NCBI GenBank assembly: GCA_026989405.1
Contig: JALSJL010000015.1
Coordinates: 1-34,492, forward strand
DNA from: Marinosulfonomonas sp.
GTDB lineage: Bacteria; Pseudomonadota; Alphaproteobacteria; Rhodobacterales; Rhodobacteraceae
Direction of reading: 5' to 3'
Length of the DNA stretch: 34,492 nt
A model generated the notes under the pieces. It was not told where the DNA came from, ran no database searches, and worked only from the letters and a program-made list of their open reading frames with translations. The position numbers and the translations under genes are program-made. Every line of letters begins with the position of its first letter. Positions within the stretch are counted from its first letter, which is position 1. Positions 8,148 to 15,457 of the stretch are shown piece after piece.

Positions 8148-9120
8148 GCGGCGCTTTGCCCGGCAGCCCCGGCGCCACCATCACGCACAGCATTTCGAAC
8201 ATGATCGATGCGCCAAGGAACGCGGTGGCGCCGGAGGCATCAAACGGTGGCGACACCTCGACCAGGTCCGCCCCCACAAGGTTCAGCCCGGCCAGTTCGC
8301 GCACCACCTGCAACGCCTGAAAGCTGTTCGGGCCGCCGACCTCTGGCGTGCCGGTGCCGGGCGCGAAGGCCGGGTCGATGAAGTCGATGTCGTAGGACAG
8401 GTAGGTGGGCCGCCTGCCGACGATCTCGCGCGCTTCGGCCATCACGTCGGCGATGCCGCGGTCGAAAAACTCTTCGATCGTGACGATGCGGATGCCGACG
8501 GCCTGTGCGAAATCGCGATCTTCCCGGTCGTAGGCCGTGCCGCGAATGCCGATCTGGATCACGCGCTTCGGGTCCAGCAGCCCTTCTTCGACGGCGCGGC
8601 GAAACGGCGTGCCGTGGGTGAACATGGTGCCGCCGAAATAGCTGTGGAACAGGTCCGTGTGGCTGTCGAAATGCACCATGCCCAAAGGCTCGTCCGCGGC
8701 CAGGGCGCGCAGCACCGGCAGCGACGTCAGATGGTCGCCGCCCACGGTCAGTGGCGTGATTCCGGCCTGCCGGACATCTGCAAGGAACGCCGTGATCCGG
8801 GCCATCGTGTCGGTGATGTCGGCCGGGTTGGGGGCCACATCGCCCAGGTCGGCGCAATTCACGGTTTCGAACGGGCGCACGCCGGACACGCCATGTTCGG
8901 CGCGGATCATGGTCGAGGCGTCGCGCAGCTGCCGCGGCCCGTGGCGCGGGCCGGGGCGGTTGGTGGTGCCGCTGTCCCATGGCACGCCGATCAGCCCGAT
9001 CTGCACCTCGCTGAAACGCGCATGATCGCGCGGCACATGCGGCAGACGCATGAATGTCGGGATGCCGGCAAACCGCGGCAGGTCAAACCCCGAAACCGGG
9101 TGGAAGAACGAGTCATTCAT
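8137..9120 (-). CDS. speB: Agmatinase/guanidino-acid ureohydrolase (arginase family)
   Basis: A 327-residue binuclear manganese hydrolase that releases urea from agmatine or a related guanidino compound. The metal ligands are visible: GGDH (His130), FDSHTD (Asp152, His154, Asp156) and SYDIDFID (Asp244, Asp246), together with the GTGTPE motif at 255-260 typical of agmatinases. The internal ATG at 9120 is preferred over the frame's upstream start because the added residues are not family-like. The gene lies 45 bp after rsmJ and may be read from the rsgA-rsmJ transcript. No polyamine genes are adjacent, so agmatine, guanidinobutyrate and guanidinopropionate all remain possible substrates. Confidence 0.88.
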   Translation of the reverse strand: MNDSFFHPVSGFDLPRFAGIPTFMRLPHVPRDHARFSEVQIGLIGVPWDSGTTNRPGPRHGPRQLRDASTMIRAEHGVSGVRPFETVNCADLGDVAPNPADITDTMARITAFLADVRQAGITPLTVGGDHLTSLPVLRALAADEPLGMVHFDSHTDLFHSYFGGTMFTHGTPFRRAVEEGLLDPKRVIQIGIRGTAYDREDRDFAQAVGIRIVTIEEFFDRGIADVMAEAREIVGRRPTYLSYDIDFIDPAFAPGTGTPEVGGPNSFQALQVVRELAGLNLVGADLVEVSPPFDASGATAFLGASIMFEMLCVMVAPGLPGKAPPRR

Positions 9121-9165
9121 GCCCGCCAGCCTGACCGGGCCGGCGCGATTTGCCAAGCGCGTCTT

Positions 9166-9753
9166 TCAGCCCCGCATGAATACATCGTAACGCGTTGATT
9201 TTCCCACTATCTGATGCGACGGGGCCGGGATGCCCGGCATCGGCTCTGCCTTGCGCGGCCATTTCAGAACCACCCGCTTGCGCGCGCATTCCAGCGCCAC
9301 CTGCATCAGCTCGGCGGCATCGTCATCCTGGCCGACCAGTTCGCGCAAAAGCCGCATCTGTTGCTTGACCAGCGCGCGGGTTCTGCGCGGCGGGTGCATC
9401 GGGTCGACCAGCACCACGTCCGGCGCCAGCCCCGGCAACAGCGCGCGCGCATCGCCCTGCAGCAGCGTCATGCGCGCGACGATGGCCTTGGTTTCTTCGA
9501 CCTCGCCCGCCCGCGCGATGGCCCGCGCCAGCGCCGCGTGGACCGTGGGCGCGCGTTCGATCAGCGTCACCCTGGCCCCCAGCGTCGCCAGCAGGAACGC
9601 ATCGCGCCCCAGCCCGGCGGTGGCATCCACCACATCCGGCGTCGCCCCGCCTTTCATGCCGACGGCGCGCGCCAGAGCCTGCCCGCGCCCGCCGCCGAAA
9701 CGGCGCCGGTGGTCCACCGCGCCAGAGATAAAATCAATGCTCAGGTCGTCCAT
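9166..9753 (-). CDS. rsmJ: 16S rRNA (guanine1516-N2)-methyltransferase RsmJ
   Basis: A 195-residue class I SAM-dependent methyltransferase. The SAM-binding motif DVVDATAGLGRDAFLLATLG is almost identical to that of E. coli RsmJ. The acidic motif at the end of strand 2 (IER), the catalytic loop DPMHPP (DPMFP in E. coli) and the following ALVKQQMRLLRELVG segment all align in order, as does the C-terminal KSTRYDVFM. It is shorter at the N-terminus than the enterobacterial protein (about 250 residues), which lacks nothing of the Rossmann fold. It lies 21 bp after rsgA, so two 30S-subunit maturation factors sit side by side. Confidence 0.9.
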   Translation of the reverse strand: MDDLSIDFISGAVDHRRRFGGGRGQALARAVGMKGGATPDVVDATAGLGRDAFLLATLGARVTLIERAPTVHAALARAIARAGEVEETKAIVARMTLLQGDARALLPGLAPDVVLVDPMHPPRRTRALVKQQMRLLRELVGQDDDAAELMQVALECARKRVVLKWPRKAEPMPGIPAPSHQIVGKSTRYDVFMRG

Positions 9754-9774
9754 GGGCGCATAATCGCAGCAGGC

Positions 9775-10827
9775 TCATTGAAAATCACCCCTTTTCGCCT
9801 TCATCCGCGCCCGGCCGCCGGCGTATTTCTTGCCCAGCTCGCGGGTCCGCGCCCGGTTTTCGGCCAGTGTTTGTGTGTGGCGCGCATCCTCGCGCAGCAG
9901 CTTGAGCCAGCGTTTCAGCCGGCCGGCGTCCAGATCGCCTGCCGCAATGGCCGCCTGCACCGCGCAGCCCGGCTCGCTCTCGTGGGCGCAGTCGCGAAAC
10001 TTGCAGCCCCGCGCCAGTTCGGCGACATCGGCGAACACCGCCGCCACCCCTTCGGCCACATCCGCCAGCCGCAGCGCGCGCATCCCCGGCGTGTCGATCA
10101 CCCAGGCCCCGCCCGGCGTCGCAAACATCGACCGGCGCGTGGTGGTGTGGCGCCCCTTGGCGTCATCCTCGCGGATGGCCTGCGTGGGCGTTGCCGCCCC
10201 GCTCAGGGCATTGATCAACGTCGATTTTCCGACCCCCGAAGACCCCAGCAGCGCCACCGTCTGCCCGCGTCCGCACCAGGGCGCCAGTTGCGCCGCGACC
10301 TCCGGGTCGGTCGCCACGACGGTCTCGACCGCCACCCCGGGCAGGTCTCGTTCGGCGCGGCTGCGAAAGCCGTCCGGATCGTCGCACAGGTCTGCCTTGG
10401 TCAGCACCAGCACCGGCTCGATGTCGCCCTGGCGCGCCAGCACCAGGTAGCGCTCCAGCCGGGCCAGGTTGAAATCGGCGTTGCAACTGGACACGATGAA
10501 CAGCGTATCCACGTTCGCCGCGATCATCTGCGCGCTTGGCGCATCGCCAGAGGCGCGCCTTTGCAGAACGCTCTTGCGCTCCAGCAGGCGCGCCGGGCTG
10601 CCATGGGCATCCACCAGCACCCAGTCACCCACACTCACGCCGGCATCGGCCATCGCCCCGCTGATGGCGATGCGCGCCGGGCCGCCCACGCCCAGGGCCT
10701 CGACCGCGTTCCTGTGCGCCTGCATCACGCGCAGCGGCGCATGGGTTTCGGCCTCTTCCAGGGTCATCTGTTGTTGAAAGAAATTGCTCCAGCCAAGGTC
10801 TGGCAGGGAAAGGGGATCGTTTGTCAT
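9775..10827 (-). CDS. rsgA: Ribosome small-subunit-dependent GTPase RsgA
   Basis: A 350-residue circularly permuted GTPase that checks late 30S assembly. The motif order is the permuted one: TKAD (G4) at 143-146, GSSGVGKS (G1) at 195-202, GRHTTT (G2) at 225-230, DTPGMR (G3) at 245-250. The zinc knuckle (Cys275, Cys280, His282, Cys288) follows. An N-terminal OB-fold region and a basic C-terminus flank the core. The ATG at 10827 has GAAGG seven nt upstream; a TTG two codons earlier is less likely. A candidate promoter at 11017-11045 and a 14-codon mini-ORF at 10912-10956 lie in its leader. Confidence 0.94.
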   Translation of the reverse strand: MTNDPLSLPDLGWSNFFQQQMTLEEAETHAPLRVMQAHRNAVEALGVGGPARIAISGAMADAGVSVGDWVLVDAHGSPARLLERKSVLQRRASGDAPSAQMIAANVDTLFIVSSCNADFNLARLERYLVLARQGDIEPVLVLTKADLCDDPDGFRSRAERDLPGVAVETVVATDPEVAAQLAPWCGRGQTVALLGSSGVGKSTLINALSGAATPTQAIREDDAKGRHTTTRRSMFATPGGAWVIDTPGMRALRLADVAEGVAAVFADVAELARGCKFRDCAHESEPGCAVQAAIAAGDLDAGRLKRWLKLLREDARHTQTLAENRARTRELGKKYAGGRARMKAKRGDFQ

Positions 10828-10911
10828 GTTCAAGCCTTCGAAAAATCATACCGGCCCGCGGGCGATCTGCGCGCAGGCGTTCTCATCGGGCTTGATGCAG
10901 GAAAAGCGGGC

Positions 10912-10956
10912 TCAAACAGCCCCGGCACGCGCCGGGAGGGGTCTTGCACCAGTCAT
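10912..10956 (-). CDS. Candidate 14-codon leader ORF upstream of rsgA
   Basis: On the minus strand a near-perfect Shine-Dalgarno, AAAGGAGG (core GGAGG at 10963-10967), stands 6 nt before ATG at 10956. The frame codes for MTGARPLPARAGAV and stops with TGA at 10912. This is one of the strongest ribosome binding sites in the window, yet no long gene follows it. The frame ends 84 nt before rsgA and contains a 6-bp GC hairpin (10921-10936). It could be a leader peptide, a short membrane-independent microprotein or the coding part of a small RNA. The call rests only on the ribosome binding site and its position. Confidence 0.4.
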   Translation of the reverse strand: MTGARPLPARAGAV

Positions 10957-11016
10957 GATCATCCTCCTTTGCAAATTGGGCCGGGATGGCCGCGCAGGTC
11001 ACGGTCCCTACAATTG

Positions 11017-11045
11017 ATCATAGCCTTGATCCCGTGCCCGCACAA
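11017..11045 (-). promoter_or_regulatory. Candidate sigma-70 promoter for the rsgA leader
   Basis: Reading the minus strand: TTGTGC (plus positions 11040-11045), a 17-bp spacer, and TATGAT (11017-11022, five of six matches to the -10 consensus). It lies just outside the end of the MFS gene and about 55 nt before the mini-ORF Shine-Dalgarno. The spacing is ideal but the -35 is weak. Confidence 0.4.
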
Positions 11046-11057
11046 CGCCTTCGGGGA

Positions 11058-12278
11058 TCAGACCCGGATGCTGCGCAAGATCGCGAATTGGGTGAGAGCG
11101 GCCAGAAGCGATATCACGAACACGGCATGCAGGCCGAACAGGCTGGCGATCACCCCCGCCAGCAGCGGCAGCACGAAGGCCGGCGCGGTGATCACGTTGA
11201 AATAGCCGCTGTAGGCCGGGCGTTGGTCATCGGGCGAGATTTCCATGAGAAATCCGATGACGGCGATGGTCAGCCCGTTGGCCAGGGCACCCAGAACGAA
11301 GAACACGCCGGCATGCGCCAACAGCGGCGTTTCGGCCCCGGTCTGCGCAAGGGCAAGCACCGCAAGCGGCGGCAACACGCGCCCCAGCGCAATTGCCCGC
11401 AGCAGGCTGACCTTGCCAAGGCTGTCGCCCCACCAGCCCCACAGCAGGTTCGACACGAGCGCACCAAGCGTCTGCGCGCCCAGCAGAAGCGCCACGTTTT
11501 CCAGCCCGAAGCCGGAATTGCTGGCCTGCACCACATAGAACGGCATTGCCATCAACACCGCACCGCCACACCATTGCGCAAAGACGAAATGGCGGAAGGT
11601 GGAATTGGTGTGAAACACCTCGATCCCTTCGCGCAGATAGTCAAAAAATCCCGGCTTGGCCTGGCCCTTGCCGCCGGTTTCCGGCTCTCCCATGGCCGTG
11701 AAAACCGTGGACGATGCGAACATCAGCAGCGAGGCCATCGCGATGATCGCGGCGTATGACGCGGGAAAGGGCAGGCTGCCCACCAGCCGGTCGGCCAATG
11801 CGACAACGCCCAGAGCCAGCAGCCCGCCACCGAAAAACCGCACCGCCAGCAGGCGCGAGCGCAGGTTCGACGGCACGCTTCGCGCCACGATGTCGTTGTA
11901 GGGCACAGCCACGATGCCGCTGATGAAGGCATAGGTTGTCCACAGCACCATGACCACGGTTGCAAGCAGGGCCGGCGGCCAGCCCGCCCCGAAATAGAGC
12001 GCGGCGGCCAGCAGCGCCATGCAGGTCGCGCGGCCAAAGGCACCGATCATGTAATACCCCATGCTGGAACCGGCGCGCTGCGCCAGAAATCCGACGATCA
12101 GTTGCGGAAACAACCAGCCGAAACGCAAGATCGCCGTGACCGCGCCAACCAGAACCGAATTTCCCGTCAACTGGTAGACCAGCGCCGACATGATGGTTGA
12201 TGAATCCACCGCGGCCGAGCCGGCCTGAAACGTGATCCCGGCCACGGCCACATGCTTGAAACGGGCCCGGTCGCTCAT
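11058..12278 (-). CDS. Major facilitator superfamily transporter
   Basis: A 406-residue polytopic membrane protein with about 12 predicted hydrophobic helices in two halves, separated by a hydrophilic loop (about 190-215, including MGEPETGGKGQAKPG). Helix pairs carry Gly-rich packing motifs of MFS proteins, for example GWWGDSLGKVSLLRAIALGR, which matches the cytoplasmic loop motif G-x3-D-x-G-x3. The substrate cannot be read from sequence. The ATG at 12278 overlaps the stop of the CcdA-like gene by 4 bp (ATGA), so the two are translationally coupled. The longer frame upstream is antisense noise inside that gene. Confidence 0.85.
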   Translation of the reverse strand: MSDRARFKHVAVAGITFQAGSAAVDSSTIMSALVYQLTGNSVLVGAVTAILRFGWLFPQLIVGFLAQRAGSSMGYYMIGAFGRATCMALLAAALYFGAGWPPALLATVVMVLWTTYAFISGIVAVPYNDIVARSVPSNLRSRLLAVRFFGGGLLALGVVALADRLVGSLPFPASYAAIIAMASLLMFASSTVFTAMGEPETGGKGQAKPGFFDYLREGIEVFHTNSTFRHFVFAQWCGGAVLMAMPFYVVQASNSGFGLENVALLLGAQTLGALVSNLLWGWWGDSLGKVSLLRAIALGRVLPPLAVLALAQTGAETPLLAHAGVFFVLGALANGLTIAVIGFLMEISPDDQRPAYSGYFNVITAPAFVLPLLAGVIASLFGLHAVFVISLLAALTQFAILRSIRV

Positions 12279-12946
12279 GTTCCGGCCCAGTCCGCCGGGT
12301 TCACGAACAGCCCGAACCAGATTGACCACAGCCCCAGCGCGACAAAGATCGTGCCGATCACCCAGCGGCGAGATTTCAGCGCGTCGCCCAGCCGGTCCAG
12401 CCCACCGGAAAACCGCGGGACAAAGGCAAAGACGGCCAGCGGGGCCGACAGGAACAGCCCGAAAAGAAACATCATCACGAACCCGGTGGCCACAGTGCCG
12501 GTGGTGGCCGCCAGCCCGAGGAGGCCAAACAGGATCGGCGCGGCGCAGGCCGGGATGTTCAGCCCGAAACCGGCGCCCAGAATGGCCGGGTTGCGCGCCT
12601 TGCGCCAACCGTCCGGCGCCAGGTCGATGCGCTTCTTGAAACCGCCCGCCCGCCCGAACAGGAACGCCAGCCCGAACCCCAGGTAAACCAGCCCGAACAC
12701 CAGCCAGATACCGGTTTGCAGTCCGATCAGCTTTTGCCCGAGAAAGGCAATCAGCGCTCCGAACAGACCGGCAACGACGCTGCGCACCAGGATGAACACG
12801 ACAACCGCGCGCATCTTCTCGGGTCTGGACCGTGACTTCTGAGTGTCCAGAAACAGCAGGTGCCCGCCAATGGTGCAAGGTTCGACAAAGCCAAGCAGAC
12901 CCAGCCCGATGGGCAAGAAAACAAGTGTCGAAACTGTCAATTCCAT
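12275..12946 (-). CDS. CcdA/DsbD-like membrane protein
   Basis: A 223-residue protein with six predicted membrane helices. Two conserved cysteines sit in helix-embedded Pro motifs: EPCTIG (Cys24) and NIPACAAP (Cys134). That is the CcdA/DsbD transmembrane layout, where the pair carries electrons from cytoplasmic thioredoxin to periplasmic acceptors. The flanking residues (VEPCTIGGHLLF) differ from classical CcdA (SPCVLP), so it is a divergent branch and its partner is unclear. No cytochrome c maturation gene is adjacent. It is the first gene of a two-gene operon with the MFS transporter, whose start overlaps its stop. Confidence 0.78.
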   Translation of the reverse strand: MELTVSTLVFLPIGLGLLGFVEPCTIGGHLLFLDTQKSRSRPEKMRAVVVFILVRSVVAGLFGALIAFLGQKLIGLQTGIWLVFGLVYLGFGLAFLFGRAGGFKKRIDLAPDGWRKARNPAILGAGFGLNIPACAAPILFGLLGLAATTGTVATGFVMMFLFGLFLSAPLAVFAFVPRFSGGLDRLGDALKSRRWVIGTIFVALGLWSIWFGLFVNPADWAGT

Positions 12947-13053
12947 CGGGGCCTCTTTGTGTGCTTCAAGACAAGAGTGTCCCCCGCTGGAAGGTCAAGG
13001 CACTTCTGGGTGAGCGATCCGGTTTTTCGCGCCAATGGCGGGGAAAGCCAGAA

Positions 13054-13081
13054 AACGACAACGGCCCCGCAATGGGGGCCG
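13054..13081 (-). terminator. Terminator of the SRP RNA gene
   Basis: On the minus strand, just downstream of the SRP RNA, CGGCCCC and GGGGCCG form a 7-bp stem with a 6-nt loop (plus positions 13062-13081). An imperfect T-rich stretch, TTGTCGTTTT, follows. The position fits the 3' end of the RNA. Confidence 0.65.
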
Positions 13082-13090
13082 CTTTCGGGT

Positions 13091-13184
13091 GAGAGGCTGG
13101 ACAACGACCCAAGCGGGGCTCGTTACGGTTGCTTCCTTCCGGACCTGGCCGGGTTGGCGAGGCGCTTGCCCGCGCCAACCTCTC
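13091..13184 (-). ncRNA. ffs: Signal recognition particle RNA (4.5S type)
   Basis: The hallmark apical segment of bacterial SRP RNA, GGCCAGGTCCGGAAGGAAGC, is present on the minus strand (around 13129-13148). It includes the GGAA tetraloop and the asymmetric internal loop that binds the Ffh M domain. The ends pair perfectly over 10 bp: GAGAGGTTGG at the 5' end with CCAGCCTCTC at the 3' end. The roughly 94-nt length fits the small alphaproteobacterial type without an Alu domain. The true ends may extend a few bases. A promoter lies directly upstream and a terminator follows. The RNA directs membrane-protein translation to FtsY/SecYEG. Confidence 0.96.
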
Positions 13185-13190
13185 ACGGCT

Positions 13191-13219
13191 TATCTAGGGT
13201 GCCGAACCGAGTCGCGCAA
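13191..13219 (-). promoter_or_regulatory. Promoter of the SRP RNA gene
   Basis: On the minus strand: TTGCGC (plus 13214-13219), a 17-bp spacer, TAGATA (13191-13196), and then the RNA 5' end about 7 nt later at 13184-13185. The distances are exactly those of a sigma-70 promoter, and they independently support the RNA start. Confidence 0.65.
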
Positions 13220-13230
13220 GAGGCAAGCGC

Positions 13231-13255
13231 GTCCGGGGCGGCGCGCGCCCCGGAC
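13231..13255 (-). terminator. Hairpin after cpdB, probable terminator
   Basis: A perfect 10-bp stem (GTCCGGGGCG at 13231-13240 and its complement at 13246-13255) with a 5-nt loop starts 8 nt after the cpdB stop. No clear T-run follows on the minus strand, so termination may be weak or Rho-assisted. It separates cpdB from the SRP RNA promoter. Confidence 0.5.
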
Positions 13256-13262
13256 AGCCGGT

Positions 13263-15239
13263 TCACAGCGAAATGCGGAACCGGGCAAAGCCTTCCGGCC
13301 CGTCGCCGACCGGTTCGATCCTGAGGCCCTTCAGATCTGCCAGATGCTCCTTGGCGCGCGGGCCGGTGTCAAACAGCACCGTGGCCTCATCCAGAGGCGC
13401 AAAGCTCCAGTTTCCATCAGCGGAGGGGTTGATCGTGCCCTGGTCGACGATGTAGCGCACGATCACGTCACGGTTGGTGTCGGGACCCTCGAAGATGATG
13501 GTGTCGCCGGTGCCGGGGAACTTGCCGCCACCCGAGGCGCGGTAGTTGTTGGTGGCGATGATAAACTCCATGTCGTCGGTCACGGGCTGGCCGTTGTATT
13601 GCAGGTTGACGATGCGGTTGGCATCCGGGTTGATCAATTCGCCCTTCGGGTCGAATTTCGACGGCTGACTCAGGTCGATCTGGTAGGTGACCCCGTCCAT
13701 CACGTCGAAATTGTAGCTTGGAAAGGACGGGTTCAGCAGAACCTGATCGGGCTTGCCCGGTTCGATCTGGTTGAAGATGCCCGCCGACCGTTCCAGCCAG
13801 TCCCTGACCTGCGCACCGTTCACGCGCACCGCGCGCACGGTATTGGGATACAGATAGAGGTCGGCGACATTCTTGATCGCCACATCGCCTGCGGGCACGT
13901 CGGTGTAGTATTCCGGCCCGCCCCGGCCCCCGGCCTTGAACGGCGCCGCCGCCGACAGGATCGGCAGGCCCTCGTTCTCGGTGCCTTTCATCATGTCCTC
14001 GATATACCATCGCTGCGCGTTCGATACGATCTGAACGGACGGATCGTCAGCCACCAGCGCAAAGTAGCTGTGCAACGGCGCCGATGTCTTGCCAACCCCG
14101 CGCCGGATGTATTCCAGGGTGGCCTCGTGTTCCGGCCTCACCGCATCGAGCACGCTTTGAACGCTGTCCACCAGTGCCGTCGTCGAGCGGTCTTCGTTGC
14201 GCCTGGAAATCGGGCGCACCTCGGTCGAGGTGCTCACCACGGCCCAGCTGTTGCCGTCGCGTTCGAGCAGCAGGTCGATGACGCCAAGGTGGCTGCCCCA
14301 GAACCCGCCCATGGTGGCCGGTTTGCCGTGGATGGTGCCGGTGGCCACATCGACCCCGGCAAAGTCGTCATACTTTGCCGACGGGAACACCAGATGGCTG
14401 TGGCCCGTCATCAGCGCATCGATGCCATCGACCTGCGCCAGCGGAACCGAGGCGTTTTCCATCCCGTCGGTATGGTTGGCCGAGCCGATGCCCGAATGGC
14501 TGAGCGCGATGATGATATCGGCGCCTTCTTCCTTCATCTGCGGCACATAGGCCCTGGCGGTTTCGACGATGTCGCGCGCGTTGACCTTGCCTTCAAGATG
14601 GCGCCGGTCCCAGTTCATGATCTGCGGCGGCACGAACCCGATCAGCCCGACCCGGATGGCATGTTCATTGCCGTCGCCATCCTTCATCACGCGATCAAGG
14701 ATCACATAGGGCGGGATCAGCGTTTCGTCAGCGGCAGGAGCCGCGCCCATGGTCTTGACCACGTTGGCCGATACGATCGGGAAACTTGCGCCAGCCAGGG
14801 ATTTCATCAGGAAATCAAGGCCATAGTTGAACTCGTGGTTGCCCAGGGTCGAGGCGTCGAAATTCAGCGTGTTCATCGCGGTGATGACCGGATGCATGTC
14901 GCCGTCCTTCATGCCGCGCTCATAGGCGATGTAGTCGCCCATCGGGTTGCCCTGCAAAAAGTCACCGTTGTCGACGAGCATGGAATTGGTGGCTTCGGCG
15001 CGGATATCGGCGATATGCGCCGCGGTGCGGGCCAGCCCGACGGTGTCGCGCGGCTTGTCGGAGTAATAATCATAAGGGTAGACGTGCACATGCAGGTCCG
15101 TGGTTTCCATGATGCGCAGATGCGCCTGGCTGGCGGCGGCATTTGCGGAAAACGGATGCAGGGCAACCAGTGTCGCGCCGGCTGTTGTCTGGGCCAGAAA
15201 AGCCCGTCTCGAAACACCTCTGGAAATCTTCTTTGGCAT
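13263..15239 (-). CDS. cpdB: 2',3'-cyclic-nucleotide 2'-phosphodiesterase/3'-nucleotidase, Tat-exported
   Basis: A 658-residue periplasmic enzyme of the 5'-nucleotidase/CpdB family, which hydrolyses 2',3'-cyclic nucleotides and 3'-nucleotides. The N-terminus carries a twin-arginine signal (SRRAFL at 10-15) followed by a hydrophobic stretch and an ANAAA cleavage region. The metallophosphatase domain shows TTDLHVH (about 47-53), VDNGDFLQG, the LGNHEFNYG block and GHSHLVF. The C-terminal half is the nucleotide-binding 5'-nucleotidase domain (INPDANRIVNLQYNGQPV region, ATNNYRASGGG). The ATG at 15239 begins the Tat signal and follows GGGAG. With the secreted RNase T2 it could complete RNA scavenging in the periplasm. 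Confidence 0.92.
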   Translation of the reverse strand: MPKKISRGVSRRAFLAQTTAGATLVALHPFSANAAASQAHLRIMETTDLHVHVYPYDYYSDKPRDTVGLARTAAHIADIRAEATNSMLVDNGDFLQGNPMGDYIAYERGMKDGDMHPVITAMNTLNFDASTLGNHEFNYGLDFLMKSLAGASFPIVSANVVKTMGAAPAADETLIPPYVILDRVMKDGDGNEHAIRVGLIGFVPPQIMNWDRRHLEGKVNARDIVETARAYVPQMKEEGADIIIALSHSGIGSANHTDGMENASVPLAQVDGIDALMTGHSHLVFPSAKYDDFAGVDVATGTIHGKPATMGGFWGSHLGVIDLLLERDGNSWAVVSTSTEVRPISRRNEDRSTTALVDSVQSVLDAVRPEHEATLEYIRRGVGKTSAPLHSYFALVADDPSVQIVSNAQRWYIEDMMKGTENEGLPILSAAAPFKAGGRGGPEYYTDVPAGDVAIKNVADLYLYPNTVRAVRVNGAQVRDWLERSAGIFNQIEPGKPDQVLLNPSFPSYNFDVMDGVTYQIDLSQPSKFDPKGELINPDANRIVNLQYNGQPVTDDMEFIIATNNYRASGGGKFPGTGDTIIFEGPDTNRDVIVRYIVDQGTINPSADGNWSFAPLDEATVLFDTGPRAKEHLADLKGLRIEPVGDGPEGFARFRISL

Positions 15240-15360
15240 CTGGATTTTCTCCCTGAACGACTTGATTTGATGGACCACCCTAACACGGTTTGCCGAGTCG
15301 TGGGCGCCGCGCGGTGCCCGGCTGCGGATTTTCGCTCGGCCGGCAAGCTTGTTGGGCCCC

Positions 15361-15387
15361 GGACCATCACCGGACCATCACCGGACC
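15361..15387. repeat. Tandem 11-bp direct repeat
   Basis: The unit GGACCATCACC occurs twice back to back (15361-15371, 15372-15382) and a third partial copy (GGACC) follows. It lies in the 218-bp divergent region between cpdB and nudC. Possible roles are an array of regulator sites or simple slippage. Confidence 0.85.
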
Positions 15388-15457
15388 GGCCCGGCTTTTC
15401 GTTTACGTCTTGGGTGATCTGTGGCAGGTCTCGGCAGTGAACAGCGGAGGGCAGAAG

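Noticed and set aside
11011..11030. Possible Fnr-type site (TTGAT ... GAT) near the rsgA promoter
   Set aside because: The half-sites are in direct, not inverted, orientation with the wrong spacing.
9214..11205. Very long plus-strand open frame opposite rsmJ and rsgA
   Set aside because: It is the antisense of well-supported minus-strand genes in GC-rich DNA. Its His/Arg/Gln-rich translation is typical of shadow frames.
12279..12878. N-terminal extension of the MFS frame
   Set aside because: The frame lies inside the CcdA-like gene in another register. The real MFS start is the ATG at 12278 overlapping the upstream stop.
13035..15440. 801-codon plus-strand open frame opposite ffs and cpdB
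   Set aside because: It covers the SRP RNA and the whole of cpdB in antisense. It has no protein-like domains and is a shadow frame.
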